From Deltaproteobacteria bacterium UBA2385 (GTDB lineage Bacteria > Myxococcota_A > UBA796 > UBA2385): a DNA stretch of 6,472 bases. Made by a program: the position numbers and the translations under genes. Of this stretch, positions 1 to 6,393 are shown in pieces. Position 1 is the stretch's first letter; each line of letters opens with the position of its first letter. A model generated the notes under the pieces. That model ran no database searches and had not been told where the DNA came from. It was given only the letters and a program-made list of their open reading frames with translations. The stretch lies in contig DDSR01000326.1 in assembly GCA_002343455.1 (NCBI GenBank), forward strand, positions 1 through 6,472, written 5' to 3'.

Positions 1-501
1 GTCTACGGCCGCTGCCTCTCTATGCTGCGCAACGAAGCCGACGCCGCCGACGCCTGCCAGGAGGTCTTTCTGAAGGTGCACCGCCACGCCGACTCCTTCC
101 GCGGCGCGGCCAGCCCCAGCACCTGGCTGTACCGCATCGCCACCAACCAGTGCCTGAACACCATGCGCACCCGCCGACGCCACCCCGAAGACCTGGTCGA
201 ACGGATGGAGGACGAGCACCTCCCCGTCGGGGACGGCATCCTGGACCGGATGGCCGAGCGCCAGCTCTTCACGGTGCTGCTGGAGGGCTGGGACGAGCGC
301 ACCCAGCTCTGCGTCGTCCACATCTTCCTCGACGGCATGACCCAGGACGAGGTCGGCGAGCTGCTGGGCATCAGCGGCGCCGCCGTCCGAAAGCGCCTCG
401 GCCGCTTCCGGGAGGAGTCCCGCGCACGCCTGCCCGGCTGGTCCGGCTGGGAGCGCACTCCGCCCGATCTCCCCTCTTCCTCCTCCGCGGGGGCCCCATG
501 A
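1..501 (+). CDS. ECF-type RNA polymerase sigma factor, 5' end outside the window
   Basis: A sigma-70 family factor of the extracytoplasmic-function class, which directs core RNA polymerase to a small stress- or signal-specific promoter set. The frame is open from base 1, and 166 residues are visible. Numbering from the first codon, residues 10-60 are sigma region 2: DAADACQEVFLKV, then SFRG and STWLYRIATNQCLN, followed by a basic stretch RTRRR. Residues 84-140 are region 4, with a helix-turn-helix around MTQDEVGELLGISGAAVRKRL. Family members usually have some 10-25 residues before the VYGRC motif seen here at the edge, so only a short N-terminus is missing; the ATG at 22 lies inside region 2 and is not the true start. 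No extra sensory domain is present, only a short Ser/Pro-rich tail. The stop overlaps the anti-sigma gene (ATGA), implying translational coupling. The family call is firm; the signal and target promoters are unknown. Confidence 0.93.
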   Translation, partial: VYGRCLSMLRNEADAADACQEVFLKVHRHADSFRGAASPSTWLYRIATNQCLNTMRTRRRHPEDLVERMEDEHLPVGDGILDRMAERQLFTVLLEGWDERTQLCVVHIFLDGMTQDEVGELLGISGAAVRKRLGRFREESRARLPGWSGWERTPPDLPSSSSAGAP

Positions 502-1190
502 CGCCTGAGCCGCACCTCTCCACCCTGCTCCTGCACCGGCTCCGCTACGGCGAGCTCTCGAGCGCCGAGCAGGCCAGCGCCGAAGCCCACCTGGGCTCCT
601 GCGAGGCCTGCCGCGCGCGACACCAGGCCCAGACCGCCTTCCGGCGCGCCTTCGAGGCCGCCCCACCCCGGATGGTCTTCCCCGAGCCGGCCGCGCCCTC
701 GCTCTGGCAGCGCCTGCGTCGTCTCGCCCTCCCCGTCCTGATCCCCACCCTGGCCGTGGCGCTGGCGCTGGTCGCCGTGCGCGTCTGGCCCTCGCCCCCC
801 GGCCTGGTCCCCAACGACGACACCCGGCTCAAGGGCGGGCTGATCCTGGAGCAGCCCGGCCTGGCGATCCTGGTCGAGGGCCACGGGCTGCTGGGCGAGG
901 ACGAGCCCCTGCGGCCGGGCGACCGGATCCAGCTCCGCCTGCCCGCCGGGCTGGGGGTCGAGGCCTGGGTCGGCGATCGGGACGGGCCCGTCGGACGCTT
1001 CGACCTGGACCCGACGGCCCCGACCCTCTCGCCCTTCGCGTTGACCCTCGACGGCGAAGAGGGGGACGAGGAGCTGATCCTGGTCCTGAGCGACGAGCCG
1101 CTGGATCGTGCCGCCGCCAGCCGCGCGATGAATGGCGAGGCCTTGCCCGGCGTCCTGGTCGAGCGCATCCTCCTGCGCAAGGTGCGCTGA
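498..1190 (+). CDS. Membrane-spanning zinc-finger anti-sigma factor
   Basis: A 230-residue probable anti-sigma factor for the upstream ECF sigma factor. Residues 1-50 form a cytoplasmic zinc-binding anti-sigma domain with the H-x3-C-x2-C signature (H31, C35, C38, in HLGSCEAC). A basic RLRR (72-75) precedes one hydrophobic helix at about 76-97, so by the positive-inside rule the N-terminus is cytoplasmic and residues 98-230 lie outside the inner membrane. The outer part starts with a Pro-rich linker and TRLKGG (109-114) and then looks beta-rich, with a PGDRIQLRLP motif (140-149). This resembles beta domains that I recall in myxobacterial anti-sigma and caspase-linked proteins, but no named domain is certain. 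The ATG overlaps the sigma stop by 4 bases and there is no good Shine-Dalgarno, so translation probably depends on coupling. Anti-sigma function is inferred from the zinc motif, the membrane topology and the gene position. Confidence 0.87.
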   Translation: MTPEPHLSTLLLHRLRYGELSSAEQASAEAHLGSCEACRARHQAQTAFRRAFEAAPPRMVFPEPAAPSLWQRLRRLALPVLIPTLAVALALVAVRVWPSPPGLVPNDDTRLKGGLILEQPGLAILVEGHGLLGEDEPLRPGDRIQLRLPAGLGVEAWVGDRDGPVGRFDLDPTAPTLSPFALTLDGEEGDEELILVLSDEPLDRAAASRAMNGEALPGVLVERILLRKVR

Positions 1191-1202
1191 GAGCGAGGAC
1201 GC

Positions 1203-1250
1203 ATGGAATCTGCCAGACTGCAGCCACCCTCGTCCCAGGGGCCCCCGTGA
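1203..1250 (+). other. Possible 15-codon leader ORF before the caspase gene
   Basis: Within the 56-base gap between the anti-sigma and caspase genes, an ATG at 1203 opens a 15-residue frame (MESARLQPPSSQGPP). Its TGA overlaps the caspase GTG as GTGA. A GAGGA at 1195-1199 precedes the ATG but is only 3 bases away. It repeats the layout of the sigma/anti-sigma junction (ATGA), so it could couple translation of the caspase gene. It is short enough to be chance, and no product is claimed. An alternative is that it is the true N-terminus of the caspase reached by a -1 shift in the G4C5 run. Confidence 0.2.
1237..1241 (+). promoter_or_regulatory. Ribosome binding site supporting a GTG start for the caspase gene
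   Basis: AGGGG stands 5 bases before the GTG at 1247 and is the only purine-rich element near it. No ATG or other GTG lies in the caspase frame between 1181 and 1247, so this site decides the start. It is weaker than a canonical AGGAGG, and it is part of a self-complementary G4C5 block touching the start codon. Confidence 0.45.
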
Positions 1251-3223
1251 TCCTCGCCTTCGCCCTCGCCCTGCACGCCCCGGCGGCCGCAGACGTGGTG
1301 CGCCACGCCTTGCTGGTCGGCAACAACGCGCCGGTCCCCGGCCTGGAGAGCCTGCTGTGGGCCGAGGAGGACGCCCGGCGCATGTCCGAGGTGCTGGTCG
1401 ACGTGGGCGGCTTCGAAGCCGACAACATCACCGTGCTGCGCTCGCCCTCGGCCGCGGATCTGGAGATCGCCCTGGCCCGGCACCGCGAGCTGGCCACGAC
1501 CCAGGCCGAAGATCTCTTCTTCTTCTACTACTCGGGCCACGCCGATCACGGCGGCCTGCGGCTGGTCGACCAGACCCTGGCCTTCGACCACCTCCGCGCC
1601 GAGGTCCGGGCGATGCCCTCGGAGGTCAAGATCGGCGTGCTGGACGCCTGCCGCTCGGGCGAGATCACGCGGCTGAAGGGGCTGGCGATGGCCCCGGCCT
1701 TCATGGACGAGGCCGATCTCTCGGCCCGGGGAGAGGCCTGGCTGACCGCCGCCAGCGCCGACGAGTCCGCCCAGGAGAGCGACCGCCTGCAGGGCTCCTT
1801 CTTCACGCACTACCTGGTCTCGGGCCTGCGCGGGGCGGCCGACTCCGGCAACGGCCTGGTCAGCCTGGACGAGGCCTACGCCTACGCCTACGAGCGCACC
1901 GTGGCCCGCACCGGCGGCACCCTGGGCGGGACCCAGCACCCCTCCTACGACTTCCGCATCCAGGGCAAGGGGGATCTGCCGCTGACCGATGTGCGCCGGG
2001 CCAGCGCCCGCCTGCGCCTGCCCTCGGAGCTGGCCGGCGTGCTGACGGTCCTGCGCGAGCCCGACGAGCAGCCGGTCGCCGAGGTGGCCAAGCGCGAGGG
2101 CCAGGAGACGGTGCTGGCGCTGCCCGCGGGGACCTACCGCCTGCAGCTGCGGGTCGGCGGCGACACCCAGGAGGGCCGCATCGGCCTGAGCGAGGGGGCC
2201 GATCTGACGGTGCCCGCGATGGCCTTTCGCGCGGCGGACCGCAGCGTGGCGCTCAAGGGCGAGGCCGAGGAGCCGGTCCACGCCGCGCCCCCGGGCGAGG
2301 AGCCCGCAGCGGACGAGCCCTTCCGCCCCAACCGCATCCTCGGCCGCGCCGCCGAGTGGAGCGGCGAGACCCTGATGCAGGCGGGCGCCCGGCTGCAAGG
2401 CGGCGACGGCCCCCGCGAGCGCGAGCCGGGCAAGGGCACGGATCTGCGGCACAGCCCGGCCATCGCGGCGGCGGCCAGCGCGCTGCTGCCGGGCGCCGGC
2501 CAGGCCTACAACGGCCAGTGGACCCGGGGCGCGGCGATGTTCGGCGGCTGGGCCCTGACCACCGGCGGCTCCTTCTCGATCGCCCGCGCGCGGGGGGACT
2601 CGCTGGAGGGCTGGGGCGGGATGATGGCCGGCGGCCTGACCCCGGGCCTGATGATGGCCCAGGGCCTGCGCGGCTGGGCCGCCGCCGACGCCTGGCAGCA
2701 CCACCGCAACGAGGGCAGGCGCCCGGTCACCGGGCTGGTCCTGGGCTACGGCACCCTCTGGCACCTCTCCGAGGCCTCCCCCCAGACCGCCGGCATCGCC
2801 AGCGCCGGCCTGAGCGCCGACTGGGTGATCGAGCCGGGCTTCTCCCTGGGCCTGGACCGCACGGGCTTCCTGACCCGGCCCGACGGCAGCCTGCTGATCG
2901 ACACCGGCACCCGCCTGACCTGGGGCATCACCGAGCAGGGCCGCTTCCGGCCCGGCCTCTTCCTGTACGGCGGCCTGCACCTGGACACCGCCCTGGACCG
3001 CAGCATCCCCGTCCTGGGGCGGGCCGGCCTCGGCGCCCAGCTCCGCGCCTACCTCACCCCGCGCTACTTCCTGGAGACCGAGCTGCGGGCTGGGCAGCGC
3101 GGCGAGGACCCGGAGGTGAACGCTGGCGGGGGCTTCGGCCTGCACTTCGGCCAGGCCGGCGCGGCGAGCGCCAAGGAGCGCGCGGTGAAGGAGAAGAAGC
3201 CGGAGTGGAAGCGGATCGACTGA
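1247..3223 (+). CDS. Exported caspase-family (peptidase C14) protein with DUF5683-like and beta-barrel-like regions
   Basis: A 658-residue caspase/metacaspase-fold protein. Residues 1-16 resemble a Sec signal (hydrophobic, cleavage near APAAA) but lack a basic n-region. Residues 19-245 are the C14 domain: RHALLVGNN, the catalytic His in YYSGH (H98) and the catalytic Cys in DACRSG (C135). D133, two residues before the Cys, matches the S1-pocket Asp of metacaspases, suggesting cleavage after Arg/Lys rather than Asp. SADESAQES and GSFFTHYLVSGLRG follow, then HPSYDF, a pattern I recall from myxobacterial caspase-family proteins. Residues 250-330 look like a PEGA-like beta-sandwich. About 345-400 is a charged linker. 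Residues 403-490 are hydrophobic with ALLPGAGQAYNGQWTRG, resembling DUF5683. Residues 495-634 alternate in a beta-barrel-like way, followed by a 24-residue charged tail. It is the third gene after the sigma and anti-sigma genes. Protease family is firm; the barrel and the substrate are inference. Confidence 0.92.
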   Translation: MILAFALALHAPAAADVVRHALLVGNNAPVPGLESLLWAEEDARRMSEVLVDVGGFEADNITVLRSPSAADLEIALARHRELATTQAEDLFFFYYSGHADHGGLRLVDQTLAFDHLRAEVRAMPSEVKIGVLDACRSGEITRLKGLAMAPAFMDEADLSARGEAWLTAASADESAQESDRLQGSFFTHYLVSGLRGAADSGNGLVSLDEAYAYAYERTVARTGGTLGGTQHPSYDFRIQGKGDLPLTDVRRASARLRLPSELAGVLTVLREPDEQPVAEVAKREGQETVLALPAGTYRLQLRVGGDTQEGRIGLSEGADLTVPAMAFRAADRSVALKGEAEEPVHAAPPGEEPAADEPFRPNRILGRAAEWSGETLMQAGARLQGGDGPREREPGKGTDLRHSPAIAAAASALLPGAGQAYNGQWTRGAAMFGGWALTTGGSFSIARARGDSLEGWGGMMAGGLTPGLMMAQGLRGWAAADAWQHHRNEGRRPVTGLVLGYGTLWHLSEASPQTAGIASAGLSADWVIEPGFSLGLDRTGFLTRPDGSLLIDTGTRLTWGITEQGRFRPGLFLYGGLHLDTALDRSIPVLGRAGLGAQLRAYLTPRYFLETELRAGQRGEDPEVNAGGGFGLHFGQAGAASAKERAVKEKKPEWKRID

Positions 3224-3245
3224 GGGCCGCTTCCGAGGTGCTCAG
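3220..3245. terminator. Candidate bidirectional hairpin between convergent genes
   Basis: CTGAG at 3220-3224 pairs with CTCAG at 3241-3245. After one G/G mismatch, GCC (3226-3228) pairs with GGT (3237-3239), one pair being a G-T wobble, leaving an 8-base loop. The hairpin contains both stop codons, of the caspase gene (3221-3223) and of the M50 gene (3242-3244 on the minus strand). The genes end only 18 bases apart. No T-tract follows on either strand, so it is at best a non-classical or transcript-end structure. Confidence 0.3.
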
Positions 3246-3922
3246 AAGATGTGCCGCCGCAGCCGCAGCACCAGCAGCAGGCCGACCACGACCCACCCCA
3301 GCCCCCAGACCAGCGCCGGGACGCCGGTGGCCTCGGCCAGCATGGCCGCGTCCGAGCGCACCGCGCCCGCCTGGAGGCCGTGGTCCAGCACGTCGGACTT
3401 CACGTCCAGCAGCCCGTAGAGCAGGCTGAAGAGGCCGACCGTGCGCACGATCCAGTCGGCGACCTGGTGCCGCACCCGCGCCGCCAGGAGGACCAGCAGG
3501 GCCCCGCCCAGCAGGGCGTAGAAGAAGCCGAAGGAGAGGATCGGCCGGAACCAGACCAGGGCCGCCCCGACCAGCACCAGCCCCAGCAGGGCCAGCATCG
3601 GGCGGCCTCGCCCATCGCTGCGCGCGAGGCGGAGCAGGACCACGCCCGCGGCGATGCTGCCGAGGTAGCCGCCGTTGAGGATCAGCAGCCGCGAGCCCCC
3701 TCGGCTCATCGTCAGCCCGCCCTCGTCGGGGCTGACCGAGACGGCCAGGACCTCGCCCCCGGTGGCCAGGGTCATCAGCGCGTGGCCGGCCTCGTGGAAG
3801 ACGACCACCAGGATGCGCAGGGGCAGCAGGATCGGCAGATCCCAGCCGACGATCAGGGCCAGGACGACCAGGAACAGGCCCAGCCGCCGCTTGTCCGCGG
3901 GGTCCAGGGAACCAGTCTGCAC
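3242..3922 (-). CDS. M50B-like integral membrane zinc metalloprotease
   Basis: A 226-residue polytopic membrane protein. HEAGH at residues 43-47 is the HExxH zinc and catalytic motif (H43, E44, H47), lying in the first hydrophobic region as in site-2-type intramembrane proteases. GGLTMSRGGSRLLILNGGYLG (68-88) and the C-terminal SDAAMLAEATGVPALVW (190-206) fit the M50B-like family; D191 or D173 may be the third zinc ligand, which is inference. Further hydrophobic stretches lie at about 15-40, 82-98, 109-123, 128-147, 158-172 and 203-220. No PDZ domain is present, unlike RseP. The GTG at 3922 is chosen because GAGGAGG sits 4 bases before it; a longer frame from a TTG at 3964 adds 14 residues but lacks a placed binding site. 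It converges on the caspase gene and diverges from the transglycosylase gene. The family is solid; the substrate is unknown. Confidence 0.9.
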   Translation of the reverse strand: MQTGSLDPADKRRLGLFLVVLALIVGWDLPILLPLRILVVVFHEAGHALMTLATGGEVLAVSVSPDEGGLTMSRGGSRLLILNGGYLGSIAAGVVLLRLARSDGRGRPMLALLGLVLVGAALVWFRPILSFGFFYALLGGALLVLLAARVRHQVADWIVRTVGLFSLLYGLLDVKSDVLDHGLQAGAVRSDAAMLAEATGVPALVWGLGWVVVGLLLVLRLRRHIF

Positions 3923-3926
3923 AGCG

Positions 3927-3933
3927 CCTCCTC
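3927..3933 (-). promoter_or_regulatory. Strong Shine-Dalgarno deciding the M50 start
   Basis: On the minus strand GAGGAGG (3933 down to 3927) is followed by CGCT and then GTG (3922-3920). It is the best ribosome binding site in the window and favours this GTG over the in-frame TTG at 3964. Before that TTG, the purine-rich bases directly abut the codon. Confidence 0.6.
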
Positions 3934-4059
3934 GGCCCGAACGCGGCCCGATCCCAGGGAACAACCTCGCCGGACTTCCGGGTTACTATCGGGGTCCCTC
4001 GCGAGGCGCGGCTCCCCGTGTCTCCTCCCCTCCCCGACCCTCCCATCCTCCGGTGAACC
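3934..4059. promoter_or_regulatory. Divergent promoter region between the M50 and lytic transglycosylase genes
   Basis: The only divergent intergenic stretch, and so the likely site of promoters for both flanking genes. On the plus strand TACTAT at 3984-3989 sits in a short A/T-richer patch and matches 4 of 6 bases of a -10 box, about 70 bases before the transglycosylase start. No convincing -35 lies 16-18 bases upstream. A GGAAC at 3958-3962 recalls an ECF -35 element but is about 21 bases from the putative -10, longer than usual. The second half (4021-4050) is a C/T-rich leader. No clear -10 was found for the minus strand. Confidence 0.35.
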
Positions 4060-6393
4060 GTGCAGCCTGCGCGCGCTCGACTGCTCTTCGGGGCGATCGG
4101 CCTCGTCCTCGCCGGCCTGACCCTCCGCTTCGCCTTCGCGCCGGGCGCGACCTCTGCCCAGGCGGCCGGCCCGGCAGCTCCTGCGAGCCCGAGCGGCTCT
4201 GCGGTGGTCGAGACCGTCCTGCTGCCGGACAGCAGCTGGGAGCGGGCGGTCCCGATGAGCCCCGAGCTCAGCCTCGCCCTGGGCACCCGCAAGCACGCGG
4301 ACGCGGTCAAGGCCCTGCAGGCGACGCCCAAGGCCGAGATCCCCGGGGCCGCCGCCGCCGACCACGGCTTCCTGCTGGCCTGGAGCCTGGTCCACGCCGA
4401 CCGCGCCGCCGAGGCCCTCCCCCTGCAGGAGCTGGTCCGCGCCTCACGCAACGCGCCCGAGCCCTACAAGCTGCTGGTCCTGGGCGAGGCGCTGCTCGCC
4501 ACGGGCCAGCCGGTCGAGGCCGCCCAGCTCCTGGCCCAGGTGGACCCCTCCTCGGCCATCGCCTCCCGCGCCCGCCTCAGCCAGGCGCGCGCCCTCTTCG
4601 AGGCGGGCCGCACGGCCGACTCCAAGGCCAGCTACGAGGCCCTGGTCGAGCGCGCCGATCCCTCGCCCGGCAACGAGATCGCCCTCTGGGCGCTGGCCAA
4701 CCGGGCGGGCCTCTCCTCGCCCGCGGCCCGACCCTACCTGGTGCGGCTCTACCGGCACTACCCGGCCAGCAGCGAGGGGCGGCAGGCCACCGCGGCCCTG
4801 GGGGACAGCGTCAGCGCCGCCGACAAGGCCTGGAGGGCCGACGCGCTGATGGGGCTGAGCTCCTTCAAGGAGGTCAACGACCTGCTGACGCCCGTCCTGG
4901 CCTCCTTCGACAAGCCCTCGGTGGAGGCCTGCGTCGGGCTGTACGCCCACGGGCGCAGCCACTTCAAGCGCAACAACGTCACGCTGGCGGCCCAGGTGCT
5001 CGAGCCGGCCGGCGCCCGCTGCAAGGGCTTCGACGACGACCGCGGCGGCAAGGCCCTCTACGTCGCCGGCAAGTCGTTGGAGCGCAAGAAGGAGTGGGCC
5101 GGCGCGGCCCGGGCCTACGAGCAGATCCCCGCGCTCTTCCCGCAGCACAGCATGGCCGACGACGGCTTCGCCCTGGCCGGCATCGCCTGGCAGCAGGCCG
5201 GGGACGAGGCCCTCGCGGTGCAGAGGTGGGAGTCCCAGGTCCGAGACTACCCCGACGGCGACCTCGCCGCCGAGGGCTTCTGGCGCCTCGCCTGGACCGC
5301 CTGGCTGGGCGGGGACACGGCCAAGGCCCTGGACTGGGCCGAGCGCTCGATCCGCACGGTCCCGATCAACGCCGACCCGGTCCACGCCCTGGGGGCCCGC
5401 TACTGGGCGGGGCGCTGGCGGGTCCATCCCACGGTCGGGGACCCCACCTTCCAGAACCCCGACCCGGTCGCCCGGGCCGAGGGCATCGAGCGCCTGCTGG
5501 CCCTCTGCCGCGACTACCCCACCAGCTTCTACGCCCTGCTGGCCGCGTCACGCCTCTACGAGCTCGCCCCCGAGCGCCTCGCCACCGTCTCGCGACCCGT
5601 TGCCTCCCCGGACCTGGGCGGCTGGAGCGTGCGGCCGCAGTGGATGGAGGTCCAGAGCAACCAGTGGGGCCTCGCCCTGGCGCGGCTGGGGCTGATCCGT
5701 GAGGCGCTGGGAGAGCTCCAGCAGCAGGACAGCGAGCAGCTCAGCCCCAGCGAGTACGCCATCCAGGCCAGCATCCTGGCCGCCACGGAGCCCTTCGCCG
5801 TCCACGATCGGCTACACCACTACCTGCTCTCCCACCCGCCCGAGACGCTGGGCCCGGACCGGGATCGCATCATCCGCATGGCCTACCCGGACAAGTGGTG
5901 GGCCGAGGTGAAGACGGCGACCGAGGGCTACACCTGGGACGCCCGCATCTTCCACTCCCTGGTGCGCGAGGAGAGCAGCTTCAACCCGGCGATCAAGAGC
6001 TGGGCCGGGGCGATCGGGCTCTCGCAGCTGATGCCGGCCACCGCGCAGAGCGTGGGCGGGAAGATGGGCTACAAGGTCAACAACAGCCTGCTGGTCAGCG
6101 ACCCGCTGCTCAACCTGCGCATCGGCTCGCGCTACTACCAGGGGCTGGTGGAGCGCTTCAAGGGCAACCTCTTCCTCTCGACCCCCTCCTACAACGCAGG
6201 CGAGGGCAACCTCGAGAAGTGGATCGCCCTGGACCCCGCCCGGCCGACCGACCAGTTCATCGAGGCCCTGCCCCTGCGCGAGACGCGCCACTACGTCAAG
6301 CGCGTCATGGGCACCTGGCAGATCTACCGCCTCAGCTACGACGAGGGGCCGACCTTCCCCGATCTCAGCGCCTACAACCACACGCTGCGCTGA
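4060..6393 (+). CDS. Slt70-like lytic transglycosylase (GH23) with long helical-repeat domain
   Basis: A 777-residue murein lytic transglycosylase, which cleaves the MurNAc-GlcNAc bond to leave 1,6-anhydromuramyl ends in the periplasm. Residues 1-28 hold basic RAR and a hydrophobic segment (8-27), a signal peptide or anchor, followed by an Ala/Pro/Ser linker to about 48; there is no lipobox. Residues 65-600 are TPR-like helical repeats (for example 133-160, 170-198, 330-360, 365-395), like the U-shaped superhelix of Slt70. Residues 622-760 are the catalytic domain: REESSFNP with catalytic E638, GAIGLSQLMPATA (650-662), YNAGEGNLEKW (711-721) and ETRHYVKRVMGTWQIY (741-756). It is longer than E. 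coli Slt70 (about 645 residues). The GTG at 4060 is the first possible start after an in-frame TGA at 4054 and keeps the signal segment; GGTGA (4052-4056) is a weak binding site. The identification is very secure. Confidence 0.95.
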   Translation: MQPARARLLFGAIGLVLAGLTLRFAFAPGATSAQAAGPAAPASPSGSAVVETVLLPDSSWERAVPMSPELSLALGTRKHADAVKALQATPKAEIPGAAAADHGFLLAWSLVHADRAAEALPLQELVRASRNAPEPYKLLVLGEALLATGQPVEAAQLLAQVDPSSAIASRARLSQARALFEAGRTADSKASYEALVERADPSPGNEIALWALANRAGLSSPAARPYLVRLYRHYPASSEGRQATAALGDSVSAADKAWRADALMGLSSFKEVNDLLTPVLASFDKPSVEACVGLYAHGRSHFKRNNVTLAAQVLEPAGARCKGFDDDRGGKALYVAGKSLERKKEWAGAARAYEQIPALFPQHSMADDGFALAGIAWQQAGDEALAVQRWESQVRDYPDGDLAAEGFWRLAWTAWLGGDTAKALDWAERSIRTVPINADPVHALGARYWAGRWRVHPTVGDPTFQNPDPVARAEGIERLLALCRDYPTSFYALLAASRLYELAPERLATVSRPVASPDLGGWSVRPQWMEVQSNQWGLALARLGLIREALGELQQQDSEQLSPSEYAIQASILAATEPFAVHDRLHHYLLSHPPETLGPDRDRIIRMAYPDKWWAEVKTATEGYTWDARIFHSLVREESSFNPAIKSWAGAIGLSQLMPATAQSVGGKMGYKVNNSLLVSDPLLNLRIGSRYYQGLVERFKGNLFLSTPSYNAGEGNLEKWIALDPARPTDQFIEALPLRETRHYVKRVMGTWQIYRLSYDEGPTFPDLSAYNHTLR

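Noticed and set aside
22..501. ATG at 22 as the start of the sigma factor
   Set aside because: The frame is open to base 1 and the codons before it (VYGRCLS) belong to sigma region 2, so the gene continues upstream of the window.
545..3145. 866-residue open frame on the minus strand antiparallel to the anti-sigma and caspase genes
   Set aside because: Low-complexity Gly/Ala/Gln/Arg-rich translation without any recognisable motif. It is what G/C-rich codon usage of the plus-strand genes gives in an antisense frame.
3923..3964. Upstream TTG start for the M50 gene giving 14 more residues
   Set aside because: The TTG has no spaced ribosome binding site, and the extra residues add no motif or membrane segment. 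GTG 3922 has GAGGAGG just before it.
3675..5702. 675-residue plus-strand open frame overlapping the transglycosylase and M50 genes
   Set aside because: The translation is Arg/Gly/Pro-rich and motif-free, while the overlapping frame encodes clear helical repeats and a GH23 domain.
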